Part shown: piece after piece, positions 1-9,653 of the stretch
Numbering within the stretch: the first letter of the stretch is position 1
How the letters are laid out: each line of letters begins with the position of its first letter
Assembly (NCBI RefSeq): GCF_010586825.1
Contig: NZ_JAAAGB010000014.1
Span: 19,548-83,547 of the forward strand
Direction: 5' to 3'
DNA length: 64,000 bases
Source of the DNA: Draconibacterium mangrovi
GTDB taxonomy: Bacteria; Bacteroidota; Bacteroidia; Bacteroidales; Prolixibacteraceae
Made by a program: the position numbers and the translations under genes
Notes under the pieces: generated by a model
Databases searched by the model: none
What the model saw: only the letters and a program-made list of their open reading frames with translations
What the model was told of the DNA's origin: nothing

Positions 1-2365
1 GATATAAACCGGGAAGTAGGAATTTTAGCGCAAGAAAATCACCTACAGCTCCCACAAGAAGCAATATGTAGAAAAATGAAATCAAATTGGGGAGGCTGGT
101 TCTTTTCTTAAGAAACAGAACAATAAGAAAAATTGAAAATGTAAGTTGAAACACATTGAAAATTAATTCTCCTCCGAGCACATATAAAAATGCTGAGGGA
201 AGGGCTGTTTCTGCATTATATACTCCGACCCAGATATTGTGGTTAAAATAATCTTCTGTAAAGATCTGAAAAATTAGAACAAAAGGAGTAAGGCACAAGC
301 CTATTAAAGGCAAAACCATCCACCCTCCAATTGCTTTGTTCGTATCTGTTTCCTGCGGATTTGGATTGTAACGTTTGTACAGAAATACAGACAAGGCAGT
401 GGTTAAACCAACCGAAAGTAAAACAAGCAATACCGAGATCCAGCTAACTTTAAATTTGGCGCGATCAGGATCGTATGTAATGTAATAATGAAGTTCGCTT
501 TTTATATCTTCAATATGGTTTAAAAAGGTTTCGATTGAATCGCCCGGAACAGTTGACTGAAGCAACGCATAATCGTGTGTTACAGTAATTTTCGATCCAT
601 TACAATTGGTCGTATTCGAGTATTTCATGTAGTTGCCATCAACAGTAATTTCCATGTTATCTCCATTCCAGGTTTCAGGCATATTAATTTCGGTAGTTTG
701 TTCGTAAGTGAACGGATCCCCCAGATAATAAGGAAGTTTTCGGTTAGCTGCGTTTGCGTAATCGATGTAGGTTTCGAGTACAATCGGGTAAATGTCGCAA
801 TAAATAGTATTGCCCGAAGCGCCTTCTTCCCATATCTTTTTTATCGTATAGCTTTCGCGCACAACAACCTTATTTTGAGCACTGTCGTCTTCAATAATGT
901 TGACTAAGTTTGCAGTCTCAATTCGGGGATACAGGTGGCGATAGAATTCAGTATAGTCCTGTTTTATTGACTCTCTCGAGCTTGAATTAAAGTAGCTTCT
1001 GGTTGCATCGGCTTTGGAACCGGTATAGGTTGTTGTTACCCAAAAGGTGGCGTTCCCGTTAATGGAATCTAAGGTTATTATTTCTTTTACTTTGATACTC
1101 GGATTCGTTGAAGGTGCAATGGCTGTCAGTTTTGTTTCGTTTGGTTTAATCAATAGCCCGTAGGTGTAATCAGGCACCGATAAATTCTCCAGATCTCCTT
1201 CCTGATCAGAGATAGTAGGATCGACAAAATAAGTTTTGCCCTCGAAGTTGAAATTTACAATGCAGTGGTTAAATGCATTTATTGAAGGAAGCTCGCTTAA
1301 TACAGAATCCTTTAAATAAGAATTTATCAGGCACGGATAAGCTTCAACGCCGATATTTCGAAGCAGCGAAACCAAGAGCAGCGATTTATCCTTACAATCT
1401 CCAAATCTCTGGTTAAAAACCTTTTCAGGAGTGTGCGGCCTGAATGCATTGATTCCGTCTTCGAATCCAAGGTATCGGATTTTATTTTGAACAAACCGGA
1501 TATATGACGTAATTGCATCTTTTGTGTCTTTCTTTTGCGGAATCGAACGTGCTATTTCTTTTACTGATTCCTTAGGGTAGGTATATAAGGGTAGTGCCCA
1601 GTTTACAACTTCTTCCCAGTTTCTTATGGTTGTGAACGATACTTTTTTGTGAATGTCGATCCATGGCGGAGAATTATTCTCATACAGTTTAAAATCCAGC
1701 GCATTCACATTCCATACGTATTCGCGAATACCAGAATGTTCTTTAATTTCCGGGTTACTTGCATCGTTATACAATTTAAAATCGAAATGATCATGTTTAT
1801 CTGTTAGCAAACGTGTATAAATGTGATTAACCGGAATTGCATATTGGTAGTAAACAGTACCGGAAACTTTTCCATTGTAAATCGGGTTGAATCCTTTTGT
1901 TGTGTATGAATATTCAACAATGTCGTTTTCTCTTACATCAGTAAGGTTTAATAATGCAGTTAAGGAACCGTCATACAACGATCTGTCGAGACTGGTTTCT
2001 CTTTGAATGATTTGAAAGTTGTTGAGATTTAGTTTATCAATAACCTCTCCGTTTCGGATGATTTGCAACGAATGGAAATATATTTTTTGATACGAGGGAT
2101 CGAACACAACCGTAATGTCAGAGTTCGATTGAATTCCATTTGAATTAATCAGTTTTATTGCAATATGTTTATAGGAAGCCTCCTCCGGGAAATTGTCCTG
2201 ATAGTCGAGCAGAAGGTATTGAAATCCACCATTTTCAGAATTTACGTCTTTATCCTCGAACGAAATAGGAGTAACCCAAGTTGGGGTGGCTGATTTATTA
2301 ATTTGGTTTTGTGAAAAAACAAAATGGAACGACAGTAGAAACAGAATAAAAAAGCTGGTGCGCAT
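1..2365 (-). CDS. DUF3857/transglutaminase-like protein with C-terminal DUF2569-like membrane domain (partial, runs off the left edge)
   Basis: An open frame of about 788 residues runs from an ATG at 2365 off the left edge with no stop. It begins with a signal peptide (MRTSFFILFLLSFHFVFSQ). The N-terminal third looks like the DUF3857 beta-rich domain. A transglutaminase-like core follows, with Cys323 in GDCKDK, His367 in FNHC and Asp382 in FVDPT forming a complete triad. From about residue 630 hydrophobic segments appear, with GGWMVLPLIGLCLTPF, which resembles DUF2569. The family is common in Bacteroidota as exported envelope proteins; the substrate is unknown. The triad suggests peptidase or transglutaminase chemistry outside the cytoplasm, anchored by the C-terminal membrane part. 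It lies upstream of nothing else visible on its strand and 112 bp downstream of recX. The combination of domains is read from motifs, not from a profile search. Confidence 0.85.
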   Translation of the reverse strand, partial: MRTSFFILFLLSFHFVFSQNQINKSATPTWVTPISFEDKDVNSENGGFQYLLLDYQDNFPEEASYKHIAIKLINSNGIQSNSDITVVFDPSYQKIYFHSLQIIRNGEVIDKLNLNNFQIIQRETSLDRSLYDGSLTALLNLTDVRENDIVEYSYTTKGFNPIYNGKVSGTVYYQYAIPVNHIYTRLLTDKHDHFDFKLYNDASNPEIKEHSGIREYVWNVNALDFKLYENNSPPWIDIHKKVSFTTIRNWEEVVNWALPLYTYPKESVKEIARSIPQKKDTKDAITSYIRFVQNKIRYLGFEDGINAFRPHTPEKVFNQRFGDCKDKSLLLVSLLRNIGVEAYPCLINSYLKDSVLSELPSINAFNHCIVNFNFEGKTYFVDPTISDQEGDLENLSVPDYTYGLLIKPNETKLTAIAPSTNPSIKVKEIITLDSINGNATFWVTTTYTGSKADATRSYFNSSSRESIKQDYTEFYRHLYPRIETANLVNIIEDDSAQNKVVVRESYTIKKIWEEGASGNTIYCDIYPIVLETYIDYANAANRKLPYYLGDPFTYEQTTEINMPETWNGDNMEITVDGNYMKYSNTTNCNGSKITVTHDYALLQSTVPGDSIETFLNHIEDIKSELHYYITYDPDRAKFKVSWISVLLVLLSVGLTTALSVFLYKRYNPNPQETDTNKAIGGWMVLPLIGLCLTPFVLIFQIFTEDYFNHNIWVGVYNAETALPSAFLYVLGGELIFNVFQLTFSIFLIVLFLKKRTSLPNLISFFYILLLVGAVGDFLALKFLLPGLY

Positions 2366-2477
2366 GTTAGTCGGATTTATGCAAAGTATTATTTAGAGAA
2401 AAATGAATTAAACGGGAGTAATATTAGTTATTCGAAAGGTAAAATTAATGTGAAAATGTATGTTTAACAATATACTT

Positions 2478-2948
2478 TTATTCCAAAACTTCATTCATGT
2501 AGCGGTGAATTAATTCAGGTTCAAAACCACGTCCCTGAGTGTAGCGGATAATCTGCCCCATTTTTGTGAATTTGTCTTTCTTCTTAATGGTTTTGGCTTT
2601 GTCTTTCATGGTTTTTACCAGCACTTTTATGTATTTCTCTTCATCAATTTTTTCAAGGCCTTTTTCAATGGTGGCATCCGAAAGCCCTTTTTGGCGCAGG
2701 TAAAAGCGCATTTTTACGCGGCCCCATTTGTTAAATTTGAATTTGTCGTTCACATAGGCTCTGGCAAATCGTTCGTCGTCGATGTACTTTTCAGCGATCA
2801 GTTTTTCGATGATCTCGTCTACAATTTCATCTACAATTTCGTAAGTCAGTATTTTTTTACGGATATCTGCAGAGCATTGCTCCGAACGGCTGCAGAGTTG
2901 TGCCATTTTAGAATAGGCCTGTTCAATTTGCTGATCGTGATTTTCCAT
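2478..2948 (-). CDS. recX: RecX family regulatory protein
   Basis: This 156-residue protein has the usual RecX length and the three-helix repeat pattern, with ADIRKKIL in the first repeat, then YIDDERFARAYVNDKF and WGRVKMRFYLRQKGLSDATIEKGLEKI in the second, and a weaker third repeat at the C-terminus. RecX proteins bind RecA filaments and limit recombinase activity in the cytoplasm. The gene is not next to recA here, which is normal in Bacteroidota. The basic stretch KDKAKTIKKKDKF near residue 120 fits a nucleoprotein-filament binding role. The start at 2948 gives MENHDQQ and leaves 137 bp to the downstream end of the ABC ATPase gene. Confidence 0.9.
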   Translation of the reverse strand: MENHDQQIEQAYSKMAQLCSRSEQCSADIRKKILTYEIVDEIVDEIIEKLIAEKYIDDERFARAYVNDKFKFNKWGRVKMRFYLRQKGLSDATIEKGLEKIDEEKYIKVLVKTMKDKAKTIKKKDKFTKMGQIIRYTQGRGFEPELIHRYMNEVLE

Positions 2949-3085
2949 TCGTTCAAAACCATTTTTAAAGGAAAATAAAAATAGTGAAAAATCTAACTTA
3001 ATCCTATTCTCCTATTGTACAGCATATAATATATGGTGAGTGGGGGTATTTTCTGGTGTTGTGTCTTTTTTGAAATGACACAACA

Positions 3086-3808
3086 CTAGTCGGCCAGCGA
3101 TTCTTCTTTGCGTACTCCGGTAAAGAATTCTTCCAAATCGGCCAGTGTCGATTCCGTTTTTTCCACATCGCGAACCACTTCGCCTTTGTCCAGAATAACA
3201 ATACGCGAACACACATCGGCAACATGATCGAGGTCGTGGCTCGAAATCAGCAATGTTTTTTCCTTTTGTTTCGAATACTCTTTAATGATATTCCGAAGCT
3301 GGTATTGCGACGACGGGTCGAGGTTCGCAAATGGTTCGTCTAAAATTATTACCTCCGGATTTCCGAGCAGGGCACCAACTACGCCAACTTTCTTTTGGTT
3401 TCCTTTCGACAGGTCGCGGATAAATTTCTTTTTACCCAAAATTTCATCCTTAAAAAAGTCGGTGTAATCTTCCAGAAAATTGGAAACGTCTTTGGCATTC
3501 AAACCACGTAATTCGCCAATAAATTCGAAATACTCGTCGGGGGTGAGGTAGCCGATCGTAAAACTTTCGTCGATGTAGGCAGCTACCAGTTCTTTCCATT
3601 CTTCGGTTTTCGACACCTGAATTCCGTTAATGATTACCTCGCCTTTATTCGCTCTTATCAGGTCAAGCACCAAGGAAAAGAAAGTTGTTTTTCCGGCACC
3701 GTTATTACCAACCAACCCAAATACTTCGCCTTTGGCAATGTTTAATTCTTCGAGATTCAGAACAGTAGTTCCGTTGTATATTTTTTGTAAGTTTTTTACT
3801 TGTATCAT
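3086..3808 (-). CDS. ABC transporter ATP-binding protein
   Basis: The 240-residue ATPase has Walker A (GNNGAGKTT, about residue 34), an ABC signature (LSKGNQKKV, about 134), Walker B (VIILDEPF) and the switch histidine in LISSHDLDHV. Such single-domain ATPases power an ABC-2 type exporter. The permease gene lies directly upstream on the same strand (3983-5449) with a 174-bp gap, so the two most likely form one exporter in the inner membrane. The substrate cannot be told from sequence; related Bacteroidota pairs are annotated only as ABC-2 exporters. The gap is longer than in most such operons and contains an inverted repeat. Confidence 0.9.
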   Translation of the reverse strand: MIQVKNLQKIYNGTTVLNLEELNIAKGEVFGLVGNNGAGKTTFFSLVLDLIRANKGEVIINGIQVSKTEEWKELVAAYIDESFTIGYLTPDEYFEFIGELRGLNAKDVSNFLEDYTDFFKDEILGKKKFIRDLSKGNQKKVGVVGALLGNPEVIILDEPFANLDPSSQYQLRNIIKEYSKQKEKTLLISSHDLDHVADVCSRIVILDKGEVVRDVEKTESTLADLEEFFTGVRKEESLAD

Positions 3809-3911
3809 GATTTAAAAAGTTTGAAGCTGGAAGAACGAAGTTTGATGATTCGTGCTTCCGGCATATGGTTAAATTTTTATTTTATTTCTAATTCTGATTA
3901 TTTTCTCGTGG

Positions 3912-3972
3912 ATTGCGCGGATGGACGCAGATTAAATTTTATAGTTTTTGCGAAATCAGCGCTATCTGCGAG
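3912..3972. repeat. Imperfect inverted repeat of the CGCAGAT/ATCTGCG type
   Basis: In the gap between the permease and ATPase genes, CGCAGAT at 3926-3932 pairs with ATCTGCG at 3964-3970, with further GCGC pairing outside and inside. It resembles short dispersed palindromic repeats found between genes in Bacteroidota. No transposase is nearby. It may stabilise or attenuate the permease-ATPase transcript. Confidence 0.4.
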
Positions 3973-3982
3973 CAATTATTCG

Positions 3983-5449
3983 TTATGTTGATTTGTAGTT
4001 GTAAATCATTTTGTGTTTTCGCTTGAGGTATTGCCTGGAGAAATAGTCGATTAAACGTGGGTGAAGGATGATTCCGATAAAGCCCAAAGATCCAAAAACG
4101 ACATACGCAGCGATATTTCCGAAAGCCCATGAAAGCAATCCGAAAAGGGCCACCGGGCCAAAAATAACAGGGAAACTCATCAGCCATTGTGTGGCGCCTA
4201 CGCCCTGGTAGTTAAACGCTGCACGCTGGTTTAATTCAATTGCTTTTTTACTGTTTAGCCCAAGCGCAAAAATAACCCACGAGTTAACACCCACGTTGTA
4301 AAGCATTACCACTAAATGAATGTACAGCACTTTTGGTGTAATGTACATATAGCCCAACGAAAGAAGGTAAAAAACAACGTTGGTTACTGCCATCAGGAAA
4401 AAGGCCGATTGAATGACTTGTTTCATTCGTACGTTTTGAGCCATAAGCAAAGGATAGTATTTGCCGTGCCATGCCGGGAAAAACTGTCCGTACATCATAC
4501 TGAAAACTCCAGTCATAAACATCCCTCCAAGAACGAGGATGAACTCCGGTACCTCTTCTCCACCATTGGTTTTGTAGATCAGCAGTCCGTAAAAAAGGAA
4601 CAACACCGACATCATGGCTGTATTTTTCGGGCGTTTGTTACGCATAATCATTTTCACCTCCAGCGACAGCATTTTTCCGTAGTCGCCAACATTGTTAAGC
4701 CACGAGAAATCGTGCGTCGAACCTTGTTTTTTCTTTTTGCTGAGTTCGTCGAGATAAAAACGACTGTTGATATACGATTGATTTAAAAAGTACAAAGCAA
4801 CAATTGCAAGAGGGAAGATTATTGCAGCGTATGGATTTGCCACAACAAAATCGAAGAGTTTTCCAAAACCTCCGGTTAGGTCAACTATATTGAAATATTC
4901 GATTGCAGTTAAGCCGGCGGCTAATCCCAGGAAACTGTAGAATAGGACGTCCGATTCGTTGGTTCGCCATTTAATATACAGTGCCAGAAAGTGGTTAACG
5001 AAGATCATAAAAAACAGCGCTGCCAGCCAGGCCCAGAAAACAGGGGGAGCCAGTGTTGGTGCTGCAATGCGGAGAACAAATGGGAGCCCCAATATTATGG
5101 GCAGAACATTAAAAAAATGCAGCAACGATTTGTTGAGCATGTAACGCGCAATACGTTTGCGTTTTACCGGTAAAAGTAAGAACGGCTGAAAACCAAAGGT
5201 GGGCAGGTTTTGGATCATAATTCGCAACACAAGCTCGTAGCCAAAATAAATCAGCAGCATCGCATTAAATGCCTGCACCGGGTTTTCAAGGTCTTTTAAA
5301 TTTTCGGTAAGCTGGAAGCCCATAAAAAAAGCAACCAGCGAAAAGTAAATGGCAAAAAAGATGAGCACACCTTTGGTGGCCATGTTTTTGTTTTTCGATG
5401 CCGAACGCAGAAATTCACGCCAGGCAAAGTAGAAGAAGTTTCGTTTCAT
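3983..5449 (-). CDS. ABC-2 type exporter permease, DUF5687-like
   Basis: This 488-residue protein is almost entirely hydrophobic, with about ten or more membrane segments, and a cytosolic N-terminus (MKRNFFYFAWREFLRSASKNKN) that matches the start of the Bacteroidota DUF5687 permease family as I remember it. Charged loops occur at about residues 230-260, including LDELSKKKKQG. The ATPase for it is the next gene on the strand. The likely function is export across the inner membrane; the cargo is unknown. The start at 5449 follows an AT-rich leader and is the only reasonable Met before the conserved region. Confidence 0.8.
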   Translation of the reverse strand: MKRNFFYFAWREFLRSASKNKNMATKGVLIFFAIYFSLVAFFMGFQLTENLKDLENPVQAFNAMLLIYFGYELVLRIMIQNLPTFGFQPFLLLPVKRKRIARYMLNKSLLHFFNVLPIILGLPFVLRIAAPTLAPPVFWAWLAALFFMIFVNHFLALYIKWRTNESDVLFYSFLGLAAGLTAIEYFNIVDLTGGFGKLFDFVVANPYAAIIFPLAIVALYFLNQSYINSRFYLDELSKKKKQGSTHDFSWLNNVGDYGKMLSLEVKMIMRNKRPKNTAMMSVLFLFYGLLIYKTNGGEEVPEFILVLGGMFMTGVFSMMYGQFFPAWHGKYYPLLMAQNVRMKQVIQSAFFLMAVTNVVFYLLSLGYMYITPKVLYIHLVVMLYNVGVNSWVIFALGLNSKKAIELNQRAAFNYQGVGATQWLMSFPVIFGPVALFGLLSWAFGNIAAYVVFGSLGFIGIILHPRLIDYFSRQYLKRKHKMIYNYKST

Positions 5450-5522
5450 TTTAATAATGAGGTTATTGTTTTTTGTTTTTCTTATTTGTTGGTCAGCCGG
5501 AACTTGAAAAAGTTACAGATTA

Positions 5523-6962
5523 TTATTCAAATCGGTCGGTTAAAACTACTCCATCTTTAAAACGCTCAACGGTTCCGTCGGTATTAAAAACTTCAACCAT
5601 AACAATATAGGGGCCAATTGGCAAGCGGTTTCCAGCTTCATCTTCTCCGTTCCACGATATTTGTTCGTGTGTTCCCAAAACAGCGTTATCTGCAAGTTTG
5701 CATTGGCGGCGCCCGACGGAATCGAATACCAGAATATTGCAAATATATCCGGGGCTGTCCATCGAAAGGTCGATTGAGTAATTGTCGTTGTAACCATCGT
5801 TATTAGGCGAAAATGCTTCAGGTTGAAAAGTTACCGTTATTTTTTGTGCTTCCTCATTCATAAATTGAGAGTTCTGATAACCTGGTGTGCCATAACCCGA
5901 TTGTGTGGATGCTGAATGCCAGTTCTGTGGGTCGTTTGTTGGTGCCGAAAAGGAAATACGTTCAAGAGCAATACCCTCGCGGTCGTAAAAAATTGGCAAA
6001 TGCATTTTTTCGTAGTAGTAAAATTCATCGATGATTTCCATTTCATTGTTTAGCAAAACCACGTAATCTTCATCGTTATTAAACGACGGGAACTTTTCCA
6101 TTTGCAGAAAACACTCGGGACTAGAAATGTTAAACCACGGAAAAACACCAAGCGTATCTTTTGTTAATGCGAGGTATTCGTTAGGTAGTAATTTCTGTTT
6201 ATCGCCTGAAAGTGCATAAACCTGCGTAAGTTCCATATCGCCGTCGCGCGAGGCGAGGTAAAGTTTATTCAGCGGGATTTCTTTTTCCGAGTTGTTGTAA
6301 ATCTCTACATAATCCTCTCCATCCGGAACCGGGTTAAAAAGTACCTCATTCAAAACAATGTCGCCGGGCTCGATGATAACCGGATTCTTTTCTTCGCCCG
6401 AAACAATCACTTCATCCAAAATGACTTTGTTCGACGAATAATGATTATTCATATAAACCACGATTTGCAAATCGTTTCCTACAAGCCCGGTTTGTTCGGC
6501 AACGGCTTGCCCCCAGTTTCCCCGATTATCGCTGTTGATCTCAAAAGATTGTTCTTCACTTTGATCAAGAATATAAAATGCTTTCAAGTATTTCTGTTCT
6601 TCGTTGGTGCTGCTGCCGGTTTCGCTGGCATCAAGCTGAATGGTGATATTCTTAAAGGCGGTAATATCAATAATTTCCGAGCGCCAAACTACTTCTCCAT
6701 TAATGTCGCAGCACTCAAAACGCCCGCCGGAAGTTGTAACTGTTTTGGCGTAATCGTCTTCGGTTTCGAGGGCGACCTGGCTAAAATCGAGTGTCCATTT
6801 TGTAATGCCGATGAAGTCTGAATTGACACCAGTTCCTTCGCTATTTCCCCAAACGCCCTTGTCGGGGATAGAAAAACTTTCGTGCCAGATTTCCTGTGCA
6901 TTTATAGGGTTGAAAAACAGGATGAAAGAGTATGTTAATAATTTTAGAAGATTGGGTTTCAT
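5523..6962 (-). CDS. Secreted lamin-tail-domain protein with C-terminal gliding/FlgD-like segment
   Basis: I take the start at 6962 (MKPNLLKLLTYSFILFFNPINAQ), which gives a clean signal peptide; an upstream GTG-type start at 7004 would add 14 residues before it. The mature protein has an N-terminal beta-sandwich-like region, then a lamin-tail domain (GDIVLNEVLFNPVPDGEDYVEIYN, about 200-340), then FSPNNDGYNDNYSID and GNRLPIGPYIVMVEVFN at the C-terminus, typical of the CHU_C/FlgD-like ends of large Bacteroidota surface proteins. It is probably exported and surface-attached. Function is unknown; lamin-tail domains are often on secreted nucleases or adhesins, but no nuclease motif is visible. It is divergent from asd, sharing the 85-bp intergenic region. 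Confidence 0.75.
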   Translation of the reverse strand: MKPNLLKLLTYSFILFFNPINAQEIWHESFSIPDKGVWGNSEGTGVNSDFIGITKWTLDFSQVALETEDDYAKTVTTSGGRFECCDINGEVVWRSEIIDITAFKNITIQLDASETGSSTNEEQKYLKAFYILDQSEEQSFEINSDNRGNWGQAVAEQTGLVGNDLQIVVYMNNHYSSNKVILDEVIVSGEEKNPVIIEPGDIVLNEVLFNPVPDGEDYVEIYNNSEKEIPLNKLYLASRDGDMELTQVYALSGDKQKLLPNEYLALTKDTLGVFPWFNISSPECFLQMEKFPSFNNDEDYVVLLNNEMEIIDEFYYYEKMHLPIFYDREGIALERISFSAPTNDPQNWHSASTQSGYGTPGYQNSQFMNEEAQKITVTFQPEAFSPNNDGYNDNYSIDLSMDSPGYICNILVFDSVGRRQCKLADNAVLGTHEQISWNGEDEAGNRLPIGPYIVMVEVFNTDGTVERFKDGVVLTDRFE

Positions 6963-6988
6963 AGCATTTACAATTAGAAGCAAAATAC

Positions 6989-6996
6989 TAACTTTG
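6989..6996 (+). promoter_or_regulatory. Putative Bacteroidota -7 box for asd
   Basis: TAACTTTG fits the TAnnTTTG consensus recognised by the Bacteroidota primary sigma factor. It lies 50 bp upstream of the asd ATG. No convincing -33 element is seen. Confidence 0.5.
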
Positions 6997-7046
6997 GCGC
7001 ACATTTAGACAGAAAAAGACTTTAAATTTTTAAAAATTAAAAAAAC

Positions 7047-8054
7047 ATGAAGGTTGCAATTGTTGGAGTGAGCGGCGCTGTTGGACAGGAGTTCCTGAAA
7101 GTGCTTGCTGAAAGAGATTTCCCTATGGATGAGTTGGTAATTTTTGGATCGGCAAGAAGTGCCGGCAAAACTTACGAATTTAAGGGTAAACAGCTTACAG
7201 TAAAAGAACTCAAACACGGCGACGATTTTAAAGATATTGATATTGCTCTGACTTCGGCAGGTGCCGGCGTTTCGAAAGAATATGCTGAAACGATTACCAA
7301 ACACGGTGCAATCATGATCGACAATTCGAGCGCATTTCGTTACGATGACGACGTACCGTTGGTAGTGCCTGAAGTAAACCCTGAAGATTCGAAAAACCGT
7401 CCACGCAATATTATTGCGAACCCGAACTGTTCAACTATTCAGATGGTTGTGGCGCTGAAACCTATCGAAAATATGTCGAAGATTAAGCGTGTTCGTGTGG
7501 CTACATACCAGGCTGCAAGTGGTGCCGGTGCACAGGGAATAGCTGAATTGGAAGAGCAAAACAAAGAGGTTGTTGAAGGAAAACCGGTTACTGTAAATAA
7601 ATTTGCGCATCAGCTGGCCATGAATATTATCCCGCACATCGATGTTTTCCTTGATAATGATTACACCAAGGAAGAGATGAAGATGAACTGGGAGACTAAA
7701 AAAATTATGCATACCGAAGCTGAGGTAAGCGCAACTTGTGTGCGTATTCCGGTAGCACGTGCACACTCTGAAGCAATTTGGGTGGAAACTGAAGAACCAC
7801 TTTCTGCAGAGGCTGTAACAAAAGCTTTTGAAGAATTTGAAGGTTTAACAGTGATCGACAATCCGGCGAAAAACGAGTATCCGATGCCGTTGTTCGTTTC
7901 GGGTAAAGACGATGTGTATGTTGGGCGTATCCGCCAAGATGTTACTGATCCGAACAGCATTACTTTCTGGTGTGTTGGCGATCAGATTAAAAAAGGAGCA
8001 GCGCTTAATGCCGTTCAGATTGCTGAGTGGCTGGTAGCCAACGGAGAAGTTTAA
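7047..8054 (+). CDS. asd: Aspartate-semialdehyde dehydrogenase
   Basis: The 335-residue enzyme reduces aspartyl phosphate to aspartate semialdehyde with NADPH, the second step to lysine, threonine, methionine and diaminopimelate. The N-terminal nucleotide-binding loop is [15 protein letters not shown]. The catalytic cysteine is Cys128 in NPNCSTIQM, and the active-site histidine is in RVARAHSE-like [12 protein letters not shown]. Length and motifs match the bacterial Asd family throughout. The gene stands alone, with a TAACTTTG promoter-like box upstream and a strong hairpin downstream. A separate aspartate kinase gene is at 42625-43875, so the two first pathway steps are unlinked. Confidence 0.97.
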   Translation: MKVAIVGVSGAVGQEFLKVLAERDFPMDELVIFGSARSAGKTYEFKGKQLTVKELKHGDDFKDIDIALTSAGAGVSKEYAETITKHGAIMIDNSSAFRYDDDVPLVVPEVNPEDSKNRPRNIIANPNCSTIQMVVALKPIENMSKIKRVRVATYQAASGAGAQGIAELEEQNKEVVEGKPVTVNKFAHQLAMNIIPHIDVFLDNDYTKEEMKMNWETKKIMHTEAEVSATCVRIPVARAHSEAIWVETEEPLSAEAVTKAFEEFEGLTVIDNPAKNEYPMPLFVSGKDDVYVGRIRQDVTDPNSITFWCVGDQIKKGAALNAVQIAEWLVANGEV

Positions 8055-8097
8055 TAAGTTAAGTGATAAAAGCAGAGTACGCTGGTACTCAACATAA

Positions 8098-8133
8098 GAA
8101 AGCCCGGAAGATTTTTTCTTCCGGGCTTTTTAT
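8098..8133 (+). terminator. Intrinsic terminator after asd
   Basis: AGCCCGGAAG pairs with CTTCCGGGCT (8101-8126) followed by a T-run. The stem starts about 45 bp after the asd stop. The A-run on the left flank means it could also act for serS on the other strand. Confidence 0.9.
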
Positions 8134-8143
8134 TTCTTGGAGA

Positions 8144-8189
8144 ATTCATCGGATGATTATAAGTTGTAACGAATAGTCATCCGATGAAT
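8144..8189. repeat. 13-bp perfect inverted repeat between asd and serS
   Basis: ATTCATCGGATGA at 8144-8156 is the exact reverse complement of 8177-8189, with a 20-nt spacer. It sits between the asd terminator and the serS stop codon at 8197. There is no T-run, so it is not a standard terminator; it may protect the 3' end of the serS mRNA. Confidence 0.7.
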
Positions 8190-8196
8190 AGAGTTT

Positions 8197-9471
8197 TTAG
8201 CTGATCATATCAAAACCGGTAAACGGAACCAGAACCTCAGGGATTTTAATGCCTTCAGGTGTTTGGTTGTTTTCGAGCAAAGCCGCAACAATACGTGGTA
8301 ATGCCAGCGCACTTCCGTTAAGCGTGTGCGCGATTTGTGGTTTTTTTACACCTTCTTCGCGGAAACGTAATTTTAAGCGGTTGGCCTGGAACGATTCGAA
8401 GTTGGATACCGAACTTACTTCCAGCCATTTTTCCTGCGCTGCCGAGAACACCTCAAAATCGTAGGTTAAGGCAGACGTAAAACTAATATCGCCACCACAC
8501 AAACGAAGAATACGGTAAGGCAAACCCAATTTGGCGACCAAACCTTCAACATGCGCTACCATTCCATCCAAAATTTCGTATGATTTTTCGGGATGTGCAA
8601 TTTGCACGATTTCTACTTTATCGAACTGGTGCAGGCGGTTCAAACCGCGAACATCTTTACCGTACGAACCGGCTTCGCGACGGAAACAGGCACTGTAGGC
8701 AGTGTTTTTATAGGGCAGGTCTTTGGCATCCAAAATTACATCGCGGTAAATATTGGTTACCGGAACTTCTGCTGTTGGAATAAGGTACAGGTTGTCTTCA
8801 GTAATGTGGTACATCTGGCCCTCTTTGTCGGGCAGCTGACCGGTTCCAAAACCCGATGCTTCGTTAACTGCCAGTGGCGGCTGAATTTCTTCGTAACCCG
8901 CTTTTGAAGCTTCGGCTAAAAAGAAATTGATAAGTGCGCGTTGCAGTTGAGCTCCTTTTCCGCGGTAAACGGGGAATCCTGCACCGGTAAGTTTTACACC
9001 CAACTCAAAATCGATCAGGTTGTATTTGGCTGCCAGATCCCAGTGAGGCAGTGCTTTTTCGTCCATTGCCGGAATCTCGCCAACTTGTTTTATCACCTCG
9101 TTGTCATCTTCTCCTTTTCCAGCAGGAACCGATTCATGAGGTAGGTTGGGCAGTTGAACCTGCAAATTGTAAACCTTTTCTTCGATGGCTGCAAAATCAG
9201 CATCAAAGTTTTTAATATTTTCTTTTAGCTCCGCAGTGCGTTCTTTTGCAGCGTTGGCTTCTTCGTGTTTGCCTTCGCGGAAAAGTAATCCAATTTCTTT
9301 CGAAATCTTATTCATTTCAGCTTTTGCCGAATCGGCATCGCCCTGCAGTTTGTTTTTCTGGGTGTAAAGATCTATAATGTTTGAAACAATCTCCGAAGCA
9401 TCGAAATTCTTGCGTTTTAGTTTTTCTACTACTAACTCCGGATTGTCTTGAATAAATTTTAAGTTGAGCAT
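8197..9471 (-). CDS. serS: Seryl-tRNA synthetase
   Basis: The 424-residue class II synthetase charges tRNA-Ser with serine in the cytoplasm. The N-terminal region to about residue 110 is a long antiparallel coiled coil, rich in Lys and Glu, that contacts the tRNA. The catalytic core shows TAEVPVTNIYRD, then motif 2 (FRREAGSYGKDVRGLNRLHQFDKVE) and motif 3 (NGSALALPRIVAALLEN). Length and motif order are those of bacterial SerRS. The start at 9471 (MLNLKFIQDNPELV) is the family's usual N-terminus. It converges with asd. Confidence 0.98.
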   Translation of the reverse strand: MLNLKFIQDNPELVVEKLKRKNFDASEIVSNIIDLYTQKNKLQGDADSAKAEMNKISKEIGLLFREGKHEEANAAKERTAELKENIKNFDADFAAIEEKVYNLQVQLPNLPHESVPAGKGEDDNEVIKQVGEIPAMDEKALPHWDLAAKYNLIDFELGVKLTGAGFPVYRGKGAQLQRALINFFLAEASKAGYEEIQPPLAVNEASGFGTGQLPDKEGQMYHITEDNLYLIPTAEVPVTNIYRDVILDAKDLPYKNTAYSACFRREAGSYGKDVRGLNRLHQFDKVEIVQIAHPEKSYEILDGMVAHVEGLVAKLGLPYRILRLCGGDISFTSALTYDFEVFSAAQEKWLEVSSVSNFESFQANRLKLRFREEGVKKPQIAHTLNGSALALPRIVAALLENNQTPEGIKIPEVLVPFTGFDMIS

Positions 9472-9493
9472 GTCTTTTCCATTTATTAGGCTG

Positions 9494-9501
9494 CAAATTT
9501 A
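9494..9501 (-). promoter_or_regulatory. Putative Bacteroidota -7 box for serS
   Basis: On the minus strand the bases read TAAATTTG, a TAnnTTTG match 22 bp upstream of the serS ATG. Confidence 0.5.
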
Positions 9502-9653
9502 ATAAATGAATTGGCACTTTATGATTAAACCTATTTCTAATTTCCAATCTAATAGCATAAGTTTAAAACCCTGATTGAGAAATAAACAAATTGCCTTAAT
9601 TTTTTAGGTGTGTTCACGTAATCAGCTATTTTTATAAAACAAATAAAAAAATT

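Noticed and set aside
4316..4786. A 156-residue plus-strand frame inside the permease gene
   Set aside because: It lies fully opposite a well-supported membrane protein and has no family features.
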